Assembly (NCBI GenBank): GCA_030761205.1
Contig: JAULJL010000004.1
Span: forward strand, 37,606,172 to 37,670,171
Length of the DNA stretch: 64,000 bases
DNA from: Fremontodendron californicum
Taxonomy: Eukaryota > Streptophyta > Magnoliopsida > Malvales > Malvaceae
Reading direction: 5' to 3'
How positions within the stretch are numbered: the first letter of the stretch is position 1; the number at the start of each line of letters is the position of its first letter. Made by a program: the position numbers and the translations under genes. The notes under the pieces were generated by a model. That model was not told the origin of the DNA. It saw nothing but the letters and a program-made list of their open reading frames with translations, and searched no databases. This document shows, piece after piece, positions 1-11,949 of this stretch.

Positions 1-355
1 AGAAAAGTGAGGAAAAGATTCGTCAATGAGGAAGGCAAACAAAAAAAAAAGCAAACTATATACCCAAAGAGAAAAACTCTCTTTCTTTCTTTCTTTCTTT
101 TGTTGCTTTTGCTTTGTATTTTATAAAGGTCAGCAACTCATCCGAGCCCCTCAGTCAGGCCTCAACCCCTCACGGCCTCACTCCTTTGACATGGAAATGC
201 CATTCCTTTTTTTTATTTTATTCAACCAAGTTACGTGTGTTTTCACTTTCTTTTATGATTAAAGTGCGAAAAACCAAAAACAACAAACAAAATCCTTGAG
301 CTTTGGTCTTACTTCACGGAGTTCACGGACGGCCCAATCCAGAATCCAATGCACC

Positions 356-377
356 CCTCTCTCTCTCTCTCTCTCTC
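356..377. repeat. (CT)n microsatellite
   Basis: An uninterrupted CT dinucleotide run sits about 450 bp upstream of the F-box gene's leader exon end. CT-rich tracts are common in plant promoters and 5' leaders; here it lies upstream of the likely TATA box. Confidence 0.85.
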
Positions 378-543
378 TTTAGTCTTTATCTGTTACTTTA
401 TACTGTCTTGTAGACTACTCTTCCTAGTAGAGTTGTAGAGTTAAGAGTCAACTCAGTAGATTTTGTTTTCCTTTATTTTTTTCTTCTCTCTCTCCACCCG
501 TGTGAGTGAGTGTGAAGCTTCACTTTCACTTTTGTTTTATAAG

Positions 544-552
544 AGTATAAAT
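544..552 (+). promoter_or_regulatory. Putative TATA box of the F-box gene
   Basis: AGTATAAAT lies just before a pyrimidine-rich stretch that reads as a 5' leader exon running to a splice donor at 824. Inferred from position and motif only; there is no transcript evidence. Confidence 0.4.
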
Positions 553-823
553 CTTTGATTTGCTCTGCTTGCTCTCGTGTTTATAGTGTCAACGCTTACC
601 AAAAGAGGAACCCCAGGAAGTTTATTACCTCCCTTCCTCTAAATCTAAAGCCCTTTTACTTTCCTCTCTTTGCTGTTTGCTTTCTCTTTTGTTTTGTTTT
701 TGGGCTGTTTCGACTTGTCCCTCTTAAAATCCCCCAGAGCCCCATTAAGCTTTCACTTAACGCTCTTGCACCCACGCAGTCTCTTACACTCTCAACGCTT
801 CCCCTTCAGCTTCATATCACCAG

Positions 824-1592
824 GTACATTTTTCTTTCCTTGATCTTTACTTTTCTGTCTTCATCTTCTTCCATGTCAAGCTCATTTCTGCTTGGTTTTA
901 TCAGACTTTTTCTTCATGGGTTATGTCTTAGGCTCTTAGCTCTGTTTGATTTTTTTTTTTTTTTTTTTTATATAGTAAAAGAAATAAAAGAATGTCTTGC
1001 AAATTGATGGTAGTTAACAAAAAAAGTTACCTCTTTTGTAGTTTCTTGAGTTTTCCCTCTTCAATTTATGGCTTCCCAAATTTGTTGTTGTTTTTCTAGT
1101 TACTTTTTTTGAAGAATTTACACTGCATTCATTGAAGTGAAATTGAGTGGAGCTAACTTGCCCTGTTGTTTGACCCCTTGAAAAAAGAAGGAAATTTCTA
1201 TTGGACAATGGTTTTTACGCTCCTTTTGTTCTAACCCAAGTGGAATGATGTTGTCACTTCTTTAATAGTATTACTATTTTCTGCTCTTCTTTACCCTACT
1301 TTTTCCAAGAAACTATTGAGTGTTAATATGAGAGAAGAGGTTAGGAAAAGGGGAGCCTCTTAGTGCTTTCTAGTCATCTGTGGACCTTTAATGCTTATGT
1401 TAGTTAGGTTGTCAATTTTTCCCTAATCTTTAATTGATGTGATATTCAAGCCTTAATTGTTTCATATATTCTCTCTATGATAGGGATAAATTTGAAAAAC
1501 ATTGCGTTTTGATTCATTTGTTTAATGGCATAATTTATAATTGATAATGGTCTCTTATTAATAGTGTTGCTATCCTCTTTTTATCATTGCAG
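824..1592 (+). other. Intron in the 5' leader of the F-box gene
   Basis: A donor CAG|GTACAT at 823/824 and an acceptor ATTGCAG| ending at 1592 bracket a T-rich 769-nt stretch, 24 nt before the ATG at 1617. I saw no ATG in the leader exon upstream of the donor. Leader introns are common in plant F-box genes and often raise expression; that role is an inference here. Confidence 0.6.
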
Positions 1593-1616
1593 GTAATTTT
1601 CTGAAATAATCTGCCA

Positions 1617-2852
1617 ATGGAGAAGGCTAATTGCTGCATTTCAAGGCCATCTAGAAAGAGAAAGTTGCCTCAAGAAGGCAATGATATGTTGAACTTCTCC
1701 TTGGATGAGCTCACTGAAGACCTTTTTGAAAGGGTCCTTTCATGGTTACCAACCTCAACGTTCTTTCGCCTCAGTTCAGTGTGCAAGAGATGGAAATCAG
1801 TTGCAGCTTCTGAAAGTTTTAAGCTAGCTTGCTCTAGGATTCCTTCACGGGATCCTTGGTTTTTCATGGTGGATCCCAATCTTAATCAATCAGTTGTCTT
1901 CGACTCTGCTGAAAGAAGTTGGAAAAAACTCAATCATCCGCCTCTCCTCTTGCATAACTGTAACTGTGACTCCATTCCTGTTGCAGCATCTGGTGGCCTT
2001 GTCTGTTTCCGCAATATGTCTGGCGATTACTTTGTATGCAATCCCGTGACTGGATCTTGTCACGAACTCCCTCCAGTGGGTCCGTACTCTCATGATCGAT
2101 CTCTTCATGCTATAGCAATGAATGCATATTCCAATTACCATGGCTCGTACAAGCTTGTCTTAGTCTCTGGTGATCTTTCAAAGCTTTCATTCAAAGTTTA
2201 TGACTCTAGTGCTGATTGCTGGGAAGAAGAGATTATGCTGAGGAGAAAAGCTGATGATTTTACGGAATTTGACTGGAACGAGGATGATGCCATATACTTC
2301 CTTAGCAAAGCTGGAAATGTGGTGGCAACTAACATGCAGAGAAGCCCATCCAAACAGTATTCATCAGTTATTACTCTTAAAGATGGTGAGGAGATTGTTT
2401 ATTTCCTCAGCTCCTCAGGAACAGTTGTGGCTTGCAATCTGACCCACAAGTATTTCTTTGAATATCCCAGACTGTTGCCTATCTTTTCTGAGTACTCCAT
2501 TGATGTGGTGGAGTGTAAAGGAGAGATGTTGGTTGTTGTATTATCAGAATTTTTTGGAAGTGCTAGCCTTAGGGTGTGGAGTTGTGATGAGAAAACCAAG
2601 ACTTGGAATCAGATTGCAGCAATGCCTCCTGCCATGTCACACGAGTTTTATGGCAAGAAAGTAGACATAAACTGTGTTGGGGCTGGTGACCAGATTTTTA
2701 TCTGCTTAAGCTCTGCTGAGCTTTGCAGTTATGTTCTTTGTGATTCTGTGACTAACGAATGGGTTGAACTACCCAAATGTTCTATGAATGGTGAAGCCTT
2801 GGAGTTCATGTCTGCCTTTTCATTCGAGCCAAGGATTGAAGCTTCTGTATGA
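1617..2852 (+). CDS. F-box/kelch-repeat protein
   Basis: A single coding exon of 411 aa. Residues ~27-70 form an F-box: L-x-E-L-T-E-D-L-F-E-R-V-L-S-W-L-P, followed by the typical R-L-S-S-V-C-K-R-W-K-S. F-boxes bind SKP1 (ASK proteins in plants), so the product should be the substrate receptor of an SCF ubiquitin ligase. The remaining ~330 residues are aromatic-rich with recurring 'W' and 'VVDSA/VYDSS' strands, as in kelch/galactose-oxidase-like beta-propeller domains of plant F-box proteins that choose the target; individual kelch blades are degenerate. The C-terminal FSFEPR resembles endings of other members of this plant family. The start at 1617 is the first ATG after the leader intron. 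The target is unknown, and I do not assign a symbol because several Arabidopsis paralogues look similar. Confidence 0.9.
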   Translation: MEKANCCISRPSRKRKLPQEGNDMLNFSLDELTEDLFERVLSWLPTSTFFRLSSVCKRWKSVAASESFKLACSRIPSRDPWFFMVDPNLNQSVVFDSAERSWKKLNHPPLLLHNCNCDSIPVAASGGLVCFRNMSGDYFVCNPVTGSCHELPPVGPYSHDRSLHAIAMNAYSNYHGSYKLVLVSGDLSKLSFKVYDSSADCWEEEIMLRRKADDFTEFDWNEDDAIYFLSKAGNVVATNMQRSPSKQYSSVITLKDGEEIVYFLSSSGTVVACNLTHKYFFEYPRLLPIFSEYSIDVVECKGEMLVVVLSEFFGSASLRVWSCDEKTKTWNQIAAMPPAMSHEFYGKKVDINCVGAGDQIFICLSSAELCSYVLCDSVTNEWVELPKCSMNGEALEFMSAFSFEPRIEASV

Positions 2853-5076
2853 ACACATGGTGTGGAGTGAGCTATGTTTTGAAGGCTTTGATGATACCGT
2901 CTGTGATTCTTACTTTTTTTTTTTTTTTCTTTTTTAAATCTTTTTTCTCAGTTTTCTTTGCTTCATTTATTTTGTTCTTTCTTGTATTATTTTAGAGTAT
3001 TGATTTGTTCTCTTATTTGAATTGTTTAAGCAAATTAGCCCCTCTGCTGGATGTATTAATGAGATAATGTTGCCATGTACAGAACTCATGTCTTTTTACT
3101 TTGAATGCTATTGTCTCGCTCAACAAATTTACTTAGTTTCTTGATGCAGTTGGAACTTTTAAACTAACATATAAAACTGTTGACAGAAAGTTTATCTCTA
3201 TCATCTAAAACGCCTTTCCCAAGTTTCTGATAAGAGAAATTCACTGGTTTTTACACAAGATCATGTGAAAACATGTGAGATGCAGGTCGACCTTTTGTTT
3301 CTACTAGCAATCAGCCAACACACTGTTCCATAAAAACCCAATGTTTTAGATCGCGTATTCGAAGCTGCATGCATTAGAGAAAAGTAGTTTCAATGTTTGA
3401 TTACACTTTTACTTCTTTAGTGCCCCAATTAAATCGAAATTCATGCTAGCAGCCAACATATAAACATCTCAATTCTGCTACATTTGAGAGCAAATGAAAA
3501 GCCCTTGGTGTTCTCCTTCTACAAAGCTTGAAACTTTTTTCCTGTACTTCATATGGGGAATGCATGCAGAATGGGGGATTGTGGACCAGGAAGCATGCTG
3601 TAAAAGCATGGGCATGTCTGCAGTTCCAGCCTTTCTTTGCAAAGGCTATATCATGATGTTTCTCGCATTGTCTCTTCAAGCTTCAGATTTCTGTATAATT
3701 ACTACAACTACTATCTATCTATCTATATCTTTCTTGCTTGTTATGGTAGATTGAATTTGAAGTACTCCATTTTTGTTCAGCCTGTGAGAGGTTTAGTACT
3801 CTTACTTACAATTGTTAATAATTCAGTTCAGCATAAAAGACACTTAGCTCATAACTCAATAGTTTCCCTTTTCAATGCCTATGTATGCAGGCTATGCTTA
3901 TAGATTCATTGGTTCTAAATATAATGATGGGTAGGTTTAAACATTGCTGCAGGTTGCAGCAGCTACTGCACTGCATTGTACTGAGGGTTTCTGCAAACTA
4001 TTTTTATGATTGTTGTAATGTTACCAGACATTTAATAAATGTGCTACAGAGTAAAACTTAATCATGCCATTCCTCTGATCTTCACAATAATGAAGAGTGA
4101 AGATGAAGATGATAAAATCTTTTCAGTTAATTTTCCAGTTTTTTTTTACATCAGCTTACAAGATACAAAATATTGCTATTAACAAGTGCTTGTAAACATC
4201 CATTAACAGGATCTATAATTAAGAGAAAAATATAAATGAAACATTATGATAATTTCAAGAACATTGTTTTAAAATAAATAAATAAATTTATCTTACTGTT
4301 TTAATAAGATTGAAAACATCTTTTTTTTTTCTTTGAGGAAAGCAACTTATTAACTTATGGTATTTAGTTTTTGTTTGCTTTTGCTTTTTGAGTTTTTTCT
4401 ACTTCTATTTTTGCTTCTGAAAGTAAAGATAAAACTCTTGAATATAAGAAGTATTAATTTTAAAAATCATTTTTTTAAATTTTTTATAAAGAGCAATTAC
4501 ATTTGATTAGTGGAGTATTAAAATTCGAGTTTGTTTTTATTTTTTTAGTATATTTAAAAGTATGTGTTATCCTTTTTAATTTAGTTTTATAAAATCTAAA
4601 AAACAATGTGATAATTTCTCTTAAATTCAGTAATTTAATTTCTATATTCAAAGTACTTTTGGGCCTAATTTTGTACTTTTTGGAATGGGCCATTGCCCCC
4701 ATAACCCAATAGCTGAAGTTGCCAAATAAAGTAGGCCAAGCAGCTGGGAGCGAGCAGGAAGAAAGCGCGTAAAAGTAAAACAAAGATTGGACCGATTGGT
4801 TAAAGCCTTAAAAGGGCCTTAAGGTCGCCAAGAAATCTGCTCATAAAAATTAAAAACAAAATTCGACTCAGAATTCTGAAAACCACAAACAGATGAAAGA
4901 AGAAAAACAAATTCAAGAAACGGAATTCGAAGGCAGTTTTCTAGAATTTTTATTAAGAAAAAGTACCAATTGTTATGGAATAGCTGTGATAAATTTATTA
5001 TGCAACATGATTTTATGATCTGCATCGTTCTTAACAAATCATACATCTTATCCTTTTGTGTACAAAAAGAATATGA
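2853..5076. other. Intergenic DNA after the F-box gene
   Basis: The first ~250 bases hold T-rich 3' UTR-like sequence for the F-box gene. The rest is AT-rich with no open frame resembling a protein. A short stretch near 3490-3680 is open on both strands and contains CATGC-rich palindromic words but no recognisable protein or known miRNA. From about 4640 the base composition rises and GGGCC motifs appear (4660-4830), which would fit a promoter for the fragment at 5077-5205 but prove nothing. Confidence 0.5.
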
Positions 5077-5205
5077 GCTTATTGGATGTTCTTTGTCATT
5101 GCTAACGTTGCCGATGCTGCGTGGAAGATGTTTGTTGACAGGGACCAGGAAGCCCTAGTTTCATTCGCCAAATTTGTTGATAAGTTGCCTTCAGTTTTTG
5201 GTTAG
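5077..5205 (+). other. Orphan coding-like fragment (possible terminal exon remnant)
   Basis: One frame reads, in pieces, AYWMFFVIANVADAAWK, then MFVDRDQEALVSF, then AKFVDKLPSVFG, then TAG. The composition (Ala, Asp, Lys, Phe balance, amphipathic pattern) is unlike random AT-rich DNA and looks like a protein C-terminus. There is a stop just upstream in frame, and a possible acceptor-like AG directly before it, so it could be a last exon or a pseudogene remnant. I do not recognise the family and found no clear upstream exon. Confidence 0.35.
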
Positions 5206-6436
5206 ATAAACTTCTTAAATATGATTGTATAAATCAATTAGGTTAACTTTCAAGTTCGAAAATTTCTCAATGCAGAAGGTAAAAAAACCAGGATATGCAC
5301 ATGATGCAAGAAACGGAAAAAAGGTTGTAATAAAAACAAATATGGATTTGTCTTGAAGAGATGTACGGTGTCAAGGGAATCAGCACCCAGATCAGCAAAC
5401 TTGGTTTCATGAGTAACCGTTCTCACATATCAATTGACAATTGCTTAGCAATGGTGTTTTCGGACTGTTTTCAATGTCTCATGTTGAGCCTGGCTAAAGC
5501 CAAATGTATCAAGATGATGAGCTAAATGAAAGATTTCATGCCAAATTAGAAAGAAAAAAAAAACAGATATATGATGCTTAAATATTGAAGTAAGAAAAAA
5601 AAATGACAGAAGTTAAATTTCTTACAGGAGAGCATGAAATTGCAGTCTTAAAGAGAATTTAATCTTTGGAATAAGCTTTAATCCATTAATTAACACAGGA
5701 CCTCCCTACAATAAAAATTGGGTTCAATCGTCTTAACTATTCACATTGCACCATTTTAAAAGGGGTAATAGCTTACAGTGGTGGTGAAGCTTTTGTGCTG
5801 AGAAATAGATTCCCAGGCTCTAGAAATTGTAGCAAGGGTGGCCAATGGGCATGCTGAGGTTGAAGCAAAAGCAGCCATTTTGACTAACTAGAATAGAAAA
5901 TGTAGCCTCAAACTAATGAGAGATATATCGTTAATTTTACCAAGATTAAACGACGTGAATTGATGAAAGAAACTCAAAGTTGTTCGTATAAATAGAGAAC
6001 TTGTATAGACACGAAGCTGGCGGGGGAGTTAATGAGTTATATGAAGAGCTAACGATGATTCTAATGTTTGATTTTGTTTTACGACATATGGCCATTATGG
6101 AGAGATCTTTGGATTTCAAGCCAACATTAAGTGCTAGCTCTTGGAAGCTTAACCAATTCAATCAATCTACAAGGATTTTAGCTAGGTTAAGCTTAGCAGA
6201 TTGAAAGCACGTTTTACAGTTTTACTATGGTTTCTATATTTACATTTACTCAGTTACTTACGCACAATGATAGGTCTACCTCTATAAAGGTTTCGATCCA
6301 AATCTGCCATACCAATCAAAACCATATAAATGCTGATCCATCCGTGGCAGGTTCTCTATTGTAAAAACTAAAACTATGTAGCAGCAAAGTTGAAATCACA
6401 GCAGTCATCAGAAAAGGTCTGAGTGAAAGAAAGTTA

Positions 6437-6600
6437 TGTTATTCGGATTCGGATGTAAGTGTCAGATACGGATATGTGTTCTATACGAGTATATTCAATT
6501 TAAAAAAAAAAAATTAATGTAATTGAAGGGTTCTTGGAGGATCATATCCCCATACTTATATCCGGATATGGGTCGGACACGGATACTTTAAGAACAATGA
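6437..6600. repeat. Short dispersed repeat, 'GATACGGATATG' family (copy 1)
   Basis: GATACGGATATG near the left and TATCCGGATATGGGTCGGACACGG near the right form an imperfect foldback round a T/A core. Related words recur at about 7930-8070, 16450-16620, 29950-30060, 49800-49975 and 55285-55450. It resembles a non-autonomous MITE; I could not define a target duplication. Confidence 0.55.
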
Positions 6601-7144
6601 AGAATCGGAGCAGTATAGGAAGAAAGGATAGCCAGAAAATTCCACAATAGTGCTAGCTGTTGAAGCATTTTCTCATGGATCATATAGCCCATTGCTTCTT
6701 AATTTGAATGCATGCATGCGGCTGACTCTGATATTTTTCTTTCTTTCTGCATGCATGTCACCACCATCTCCTATCATGTGCTTGCATTCAAGTGGAATAA
6801 AATTTACATATATCCTTCCAATATTACGCCCCAAATAATGAGAATAAGAGTGACAAACAAAAAATAACAATTAATGATAAGATTTAAAGAGATGGTGGAC
6901 TACGTACTGCAGTTCTCTCTTTGTGGCCATCCTTTTGCACTTTATATTTCAGATCAGAGACAGTGCCTTGGCATAGAATTGGATTAGGAATGCTGTGTTT
7001 TTATTGGCTGCAACTTGTCATTCAAAACCATAACCAAAGCTGTAATAAAAAAGGGTCCAAAACTTGATACTACTCTCTCTTCTTCGGGTTCTAGAAAGAG
7101 AGTTGTGTAGCAGTATGTTGTTGGTGGCAGAATGAAAATGGAAA

Positions 7145-7180
7145 TGGTCCCACCGCCACCACCACCACCTCCACCCCCAC
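7145..7180 (+). repeat. (CCA/CCN) microsatellite
   Basis: A CCACCGCCACC-type proline-codon-like run in a frame that has no other gene-like properties; the short ORFs over it on both strands are products of the repeat. Confidence 0.7.
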
Positions 7181-8229
7181 TTATGGCGGAAAGTGACCAT
7201 ACACTTTGGAGGGTAGATGGAGAGGAAAAAAAGTGTGAGGGGCAGCATTATCGGATGAGAAAACGATTCATCCAAAAATTTAAATTGAGATCGTGGATAT
7301 GCTTTGATTGCGTCACGTTTATTGTGACTGTAAATAAAATAAAATAAAAAATAAAATTATAAAATAATAATCATAATATCGCATCTGTACCTCTATTTAA
7401 ATCCCCTCGCCTCCTCTAAATTCAATGCGACAGAATTCAGTTTACCACAACACAATATCAAGTGGAAAATAAATTGCTTGGGTTATTAAATACTAACACT
7501 GAAATATCAGGCATGTGTTGGGGGAGAGATGGGGCAGGATATGCAAACCTGAAAGTCAAATTCAAATTGGAATTCGATTGAAGCCATTCCTGAATCCTGA
7601 TGGCATTGACCACTTTATTTTTTACCAGGATCCTGTATGGTCAGCTAATAGAATTCAATTTGTGGAAGGAACTTAAATAACTTGAACTGCAAGTAACAGA
7701 AAGAGATAAAACTCCAAAATGAATAGGATAATGCAAAGTGCAAAGTAGTGAATTCAGATTATAGCACTTATAGTATATCATTTATCAATATTTTCAGTAT
7801 TCAAGTATTACATATATATTAAAAAAAGGAAAAAGAAAAGGGTATTTTGTGGGATTATTTGAAGATAGGCACGCAGACTTTTTCAAACAAAACGGTTTTG
7901 GAATTATATTGGGTCAAGTATGGTGGGTTATCATCTATATTATTTTGGATTTGGATAAATGTTGGGTATGAGTATATTTAATTTTTTTAAAAATAACTTT
8001 TATACATTCGAAAAATCATATCATTTTGAATACAAATATAATAATAGAAAGAAAAAAAAATTAAATAACATAGATGTCATTACTTAGTGAGCTTTGCATT
8101 AATTTGATGTTTATTGGAACAATGAACAAATTATGCATACTTTTCCCAATTTGTTTTCCAGCAGTATATATGTTGATTTAGATGGATCAAAATAATGTGC
8201 TGGGTTTTTGAATGAATAAATAAGAAAAA

Positions 8230-8600
8230 TTATGGTTGAAGATAAAAATACATAAGATTACAGTGGCGAAGCGGGCAAACAGGAGGAGGGGGTGGCGGGT
8301 GAGGGAGAGGGGAAGGAAATTGGTACAGGCTTTTTCGGCGGTGGGCAACTGTCAGCCAAGATGTTGTCCTTTTCCGTGCATTCCCACGTGGCAAACTGCC
8401 TCTGATTGGAGCCTCAAAGCCTTCACCACGTGGCACCTTTTGTCAGAAATACTCCCTCCCCACACCCCTCAGTGGAAAATAGCCGTTTGATTTATGACCC
8501 ATCACATCATGTCCGTCAGTCCTTGCAGGCAGGCGGTCCCACCCCATTCTTAGGCAATTACATAATCAATTCCACCTTCAGCAGAAAAAATAAATAAAAA
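8230..8600. promoter_or_regulatory. GC-richer island with paired G-boxes, no gene assigned
   Basis: In the middle of AT-rich DNA, CCCACGTGGCA (8383-8393) and CCACGTGGCA (8426-8435) are two near-identical G-box/ABRE elements 43 bp apart, followed by GGTCCCACC (~8536). G-boxes are bound by plant bZIP, bHLH and PIF factors. No coding gene starts within several kilobases on either side that I can support, so this may be a distal element, the promoter of a noncoding RNA, or a relic promoter. Confidence 0.4.
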
Positions 8601-10080
8601 TCTGGTCATGCAATTGCAATCACACCTAAAATGCCAAACCAGCAATTTTCCATAATATATATCAAGAATTTTATAACAGTTTATCTACTGTTTACATTCA
8701 GCAGTGTTGGAATATTTTTAAAATAATAATAAATTATATGTGATGATAAAATATTATATTTTTAAAAAATATTTTTGTTATCTCTAAGTATATATATTTC
8801 AATAATTATGTCTATGAAATAAAAATTTACGTAAATATCTATTTGATTATAAATAAAATTGTTTAAGAAGAGATATAGAAAATAACTTATGTTGAATAAT
8901 AATTTTGTTTTTACTTCAGTGAATGCTAAATGAATCAATGCAATCAATTTTTATTGTATTTTTAAAATTTATATGTTAAAAACTTGTTTTCAAATTGCAC
9001 ACTAAATTATGAATTGATAAATGAATAAAATCTTAAAGACGCCTTGAAGATTTTTTTTTTTTTTTTTAATTTCTCAAAATTTTCTCAATCCCATATACTA
9101 GCAATTCTAAGGTTTTAATTTACAATTTCATGAGAAATTTTGATCGAAAGTTCAGGGGTGATAGGCAAGAACAGATTCATATAGTTTATCGCAACAAGTG
9201 GAGTTTCCAAGTTTTTAAAATTTGTTGAATTATTTTCGGTTAATTAGTACATATGTTAAAATTGATTCATGTTTTTCATTAAAATAGATTAGAATTAAAT
9301 TGATATATGTGCATGAAAATTGCTAAAAGGAACTGATGTTTCTTGGATATTGAATAATATTTTATATTATAATTTATATATTTAATAATTCTATGATTTA
9401 AATACTACTTCATAACGTTATTAAAATATTTTATGACATATGAAATAATTTAATATTATTAAAAATTATATTAAATAATACTATTTTATATATTTTATAA
9501 TTATATTAACTCATATTAATATTGAATATATAATATATATAATTATATTAATTTATATTTTTATTAAGCAATAAAATTTAAAAATAAAGCATTTTATTTA
9601 ATATTTATATAATTTTTAATTTTTAATATTGTTAATTCTAATATAATTAAATAATAATATTCAATATTACCTTGAATTTTATTAAATATTATTATTATTT
9701 CATATTATTCAATAAATTATTTAATAATGATATAATTCAATATTTTAATTAAATTAATATTTAATATTATTTAATATTTTATTTAACATATTTTTTTCAT
9801 AATTATATAATTATTTGAGTATTTAATATTCAATAATCTAATATTATTATTTAATAAATTAATTATGTTAAATGATATAATTTTTTAATAAATATAATAG
9901 TATTTTATTTTAAAAAATACTTATAACAATAATTTAAGTAATTATTTTCAATATATAGCAACATTATTTCCCAAACATGTTTTATATTTTTATAATTTTT
10001 AAAAACAAAACAACATAAAACAAAAACAAAATTCTAATTAAGGATGTTAATTAAAGGGACCAAAGAATCGATCAAAGAGA
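8601..10080. other. Very AT-rich intergenic block, no gene
   Basis: From about 8690 to 9980 the sequence is dominated by TTAATATT/AATATTAT words with no open frame of interest. The density of short inverted AT words suggests decayed MITEs or a matrix-attachment-like region, but no boundary could be defined. Confidence 0.6.
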
Positions 10081-10279
10081 GAGCAGACCTGGTTGCTGCA
10101 TGGTCACAGCTAACAACTGAGCCAAAATAAAAAGGAAAAAAAAAAAAAAAACAGTGGGAATAAATATTTCTGCTGAAGAGAAAAGCCTTGTTTTTTAATT
10201 ATCCCCTAAAATGTGCAGGTGGTATTATAGGTAAGGAGAGCTGTATTGTTGTAAAAGGATAAAAGGGGTAAAGACTAAA

Positions 10280-10282
<3 letters not shown>

Positions 10283-10310
<28 letters not shown>
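10283..10310. repeat. (AT)n microsatellite
   Basis: A perfect AT dinucleotide run of about 14 units. Confidence 0.9.
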
Positions 10311-10313
<3 letters not shown>

Positions 10314-11509
10314 AGTAATTTAATTACAGAGGCAGAGGCAGTGGTGTGAATGGAATCCAAAGGCAAAGAGAGAGAGAAATGGAAGCATATGGGGGGGGGG
10401 GATGGTGAGTAGGGGTGGCGGGTGGTGTGCTGTGTAAATGTGATTGGTTGAAACCAATCTTTTTCATCTGAGACTGAGCTGCAATATCTGCGCGTGAAGG
10501 GGATTGGTGGAAGCTGGTTTAATTTTTTCTCATCAGAAGAACAGAAACCCTATTCAAAGTTCATATACTATTTGCATATATATGCTATGCATCTTTATCC
10601 ACTTCACACGAACAGCCCTGTCCTCTGCCTCTCCATTTCTCTTTCATGCATCTCTTTTTAATACTATTTTGTTTCTTTATATAATATATATATTATATTA
10701 TATTAGTATATATATCTCTTCACATTCATTATTCTTGCATATATAATATATATATATATATATTTTATTCTGTTTCTATTCTAAAATTTTATTTTTATCC
10801 TAGCAATTATTTCTGTCTATTCAGGTGTAACTTGTAAGTATGCTTATGGCTATGGTTCTACATTTCACATGTTTGTTTCTCTTGTGTGTTTTACTTACTC
10901 TATATTTTCAGTACTTCTTCCCTTTGTGCTGAATTTCATGATCATTGTAAATTGTTGTCAGCATATATAGTTATCTTCTTTTCTTTTTCCCATTTTGTTG
11001 TGTTGTGTATGTACTTCTGCCACTTTACTTTTGGTTAATTAAGACAATGTTTAAGTAATGTTAATTTAATTTGTTCAAGATGTTAAAAGATCAATATTCT
11101 GTCATATAATTCAGCATAAAAAGGGAAGAAAAAAAAATCCCATTTTCTTACAAAAAGTCTCATCTAACAGATGTATGTTTACAGTACATGATCAGGTTTC
11201 TTGTTTGCTCAACCCACTGGGAAGATTGAACATGTATACAAGTTTGAGAGCAGTTAATGCATCTATAATCAGGGTGTTTATGCAAAGATAAAGGCTGTAG
11301 ATCTCAAGTTCTTCATAAGTAATGTACTTTACAAGTAGCTAGCTAACTTTTGCAAAAGCTGTAACTTTCCAACAATCATTAGCATGCATTATTTCTGGTG
11401 CAAGAAAATTTATGTTTTGAAAGGTAAGCAGATCAGATGGGGTTCATTGCTTCCATTCTTAGGCCATAATTAGGTAAGCACTTGACTTTAGAATGATTTT
11501 TTCTGATAT

Positions 11510-11512
<3 letters not shown>
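10311..11512. other. Intergenic stretch with promoter-like features, no protein gene
   Basis: Around 10320-10530 there is a purine-rich, G-run containing segment with a perfect 8-bp palindrome (GATTGGTT-GA-AACCAATC, 10442-10459) that includes CCAAT boxes on both strands. A TATA-like GCATATATATGC follows near 10575 and a pyrimidine-rich leader-like stretch near 10600-10670. No protein frame follows; a noncoding transcript is possible but unproven. Confidence 0.35.

Positions 11513-11560
<48 letters not shown>
11513..11560. repeat. (TA)n microsatellite
   Basis: A perfect TA run of about 24 units. Confidence 0.92.
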
Positions 11561-11561
<1 letters not shown>

Positions 11562-11949
11562 CAAACAATCCAAATTGTAGGATAAGGAATTTTACAAAGT
11601 AATTGTTTTATACACCTCTTACAAAATACTCTTTAAATATATTTAGATTTAGTGCTTTCTTAATTTAAAAAGAAAAAAAAACCCATTATTTATTTCTAAA
11701 AAATACCTTTCATTTAAAAAAATGTTTTTAAAGAATGTTTTCAGGATTCTAGAGTGTATTAAAAGGCTGACTTTGCAAAACTTTTTATTTCCAGTATTGG
11801 TTTGAGGCTTCATAATTCTCTATAACCAGACCAAATGCAATATTTTGCTCCCTATGTAGATAACGAATTACATAGATGAACAAACAGTGTCAGTTCCAAA
11901 TTTGAATATAAAATGAAGTGCTAATTCTAAACACAACTGTCTATATATT

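Noticed and set aside
555..1007. 150-codon frame on the plus strand
   Set aside because: It begins at TTG, is Phe/Leu/Ser-rich from CT-rich leader and T-rich intron sequence, and runs through the leader-intron donor of the F-box gene.
7010..7130. Possible miRNA-like hairpin (ACTACTCTCTCT ... AGAGAGTTGTGTAG)
   Set aside because: Pairing is short and imperfect, and no known plant miRNA sequence is present.
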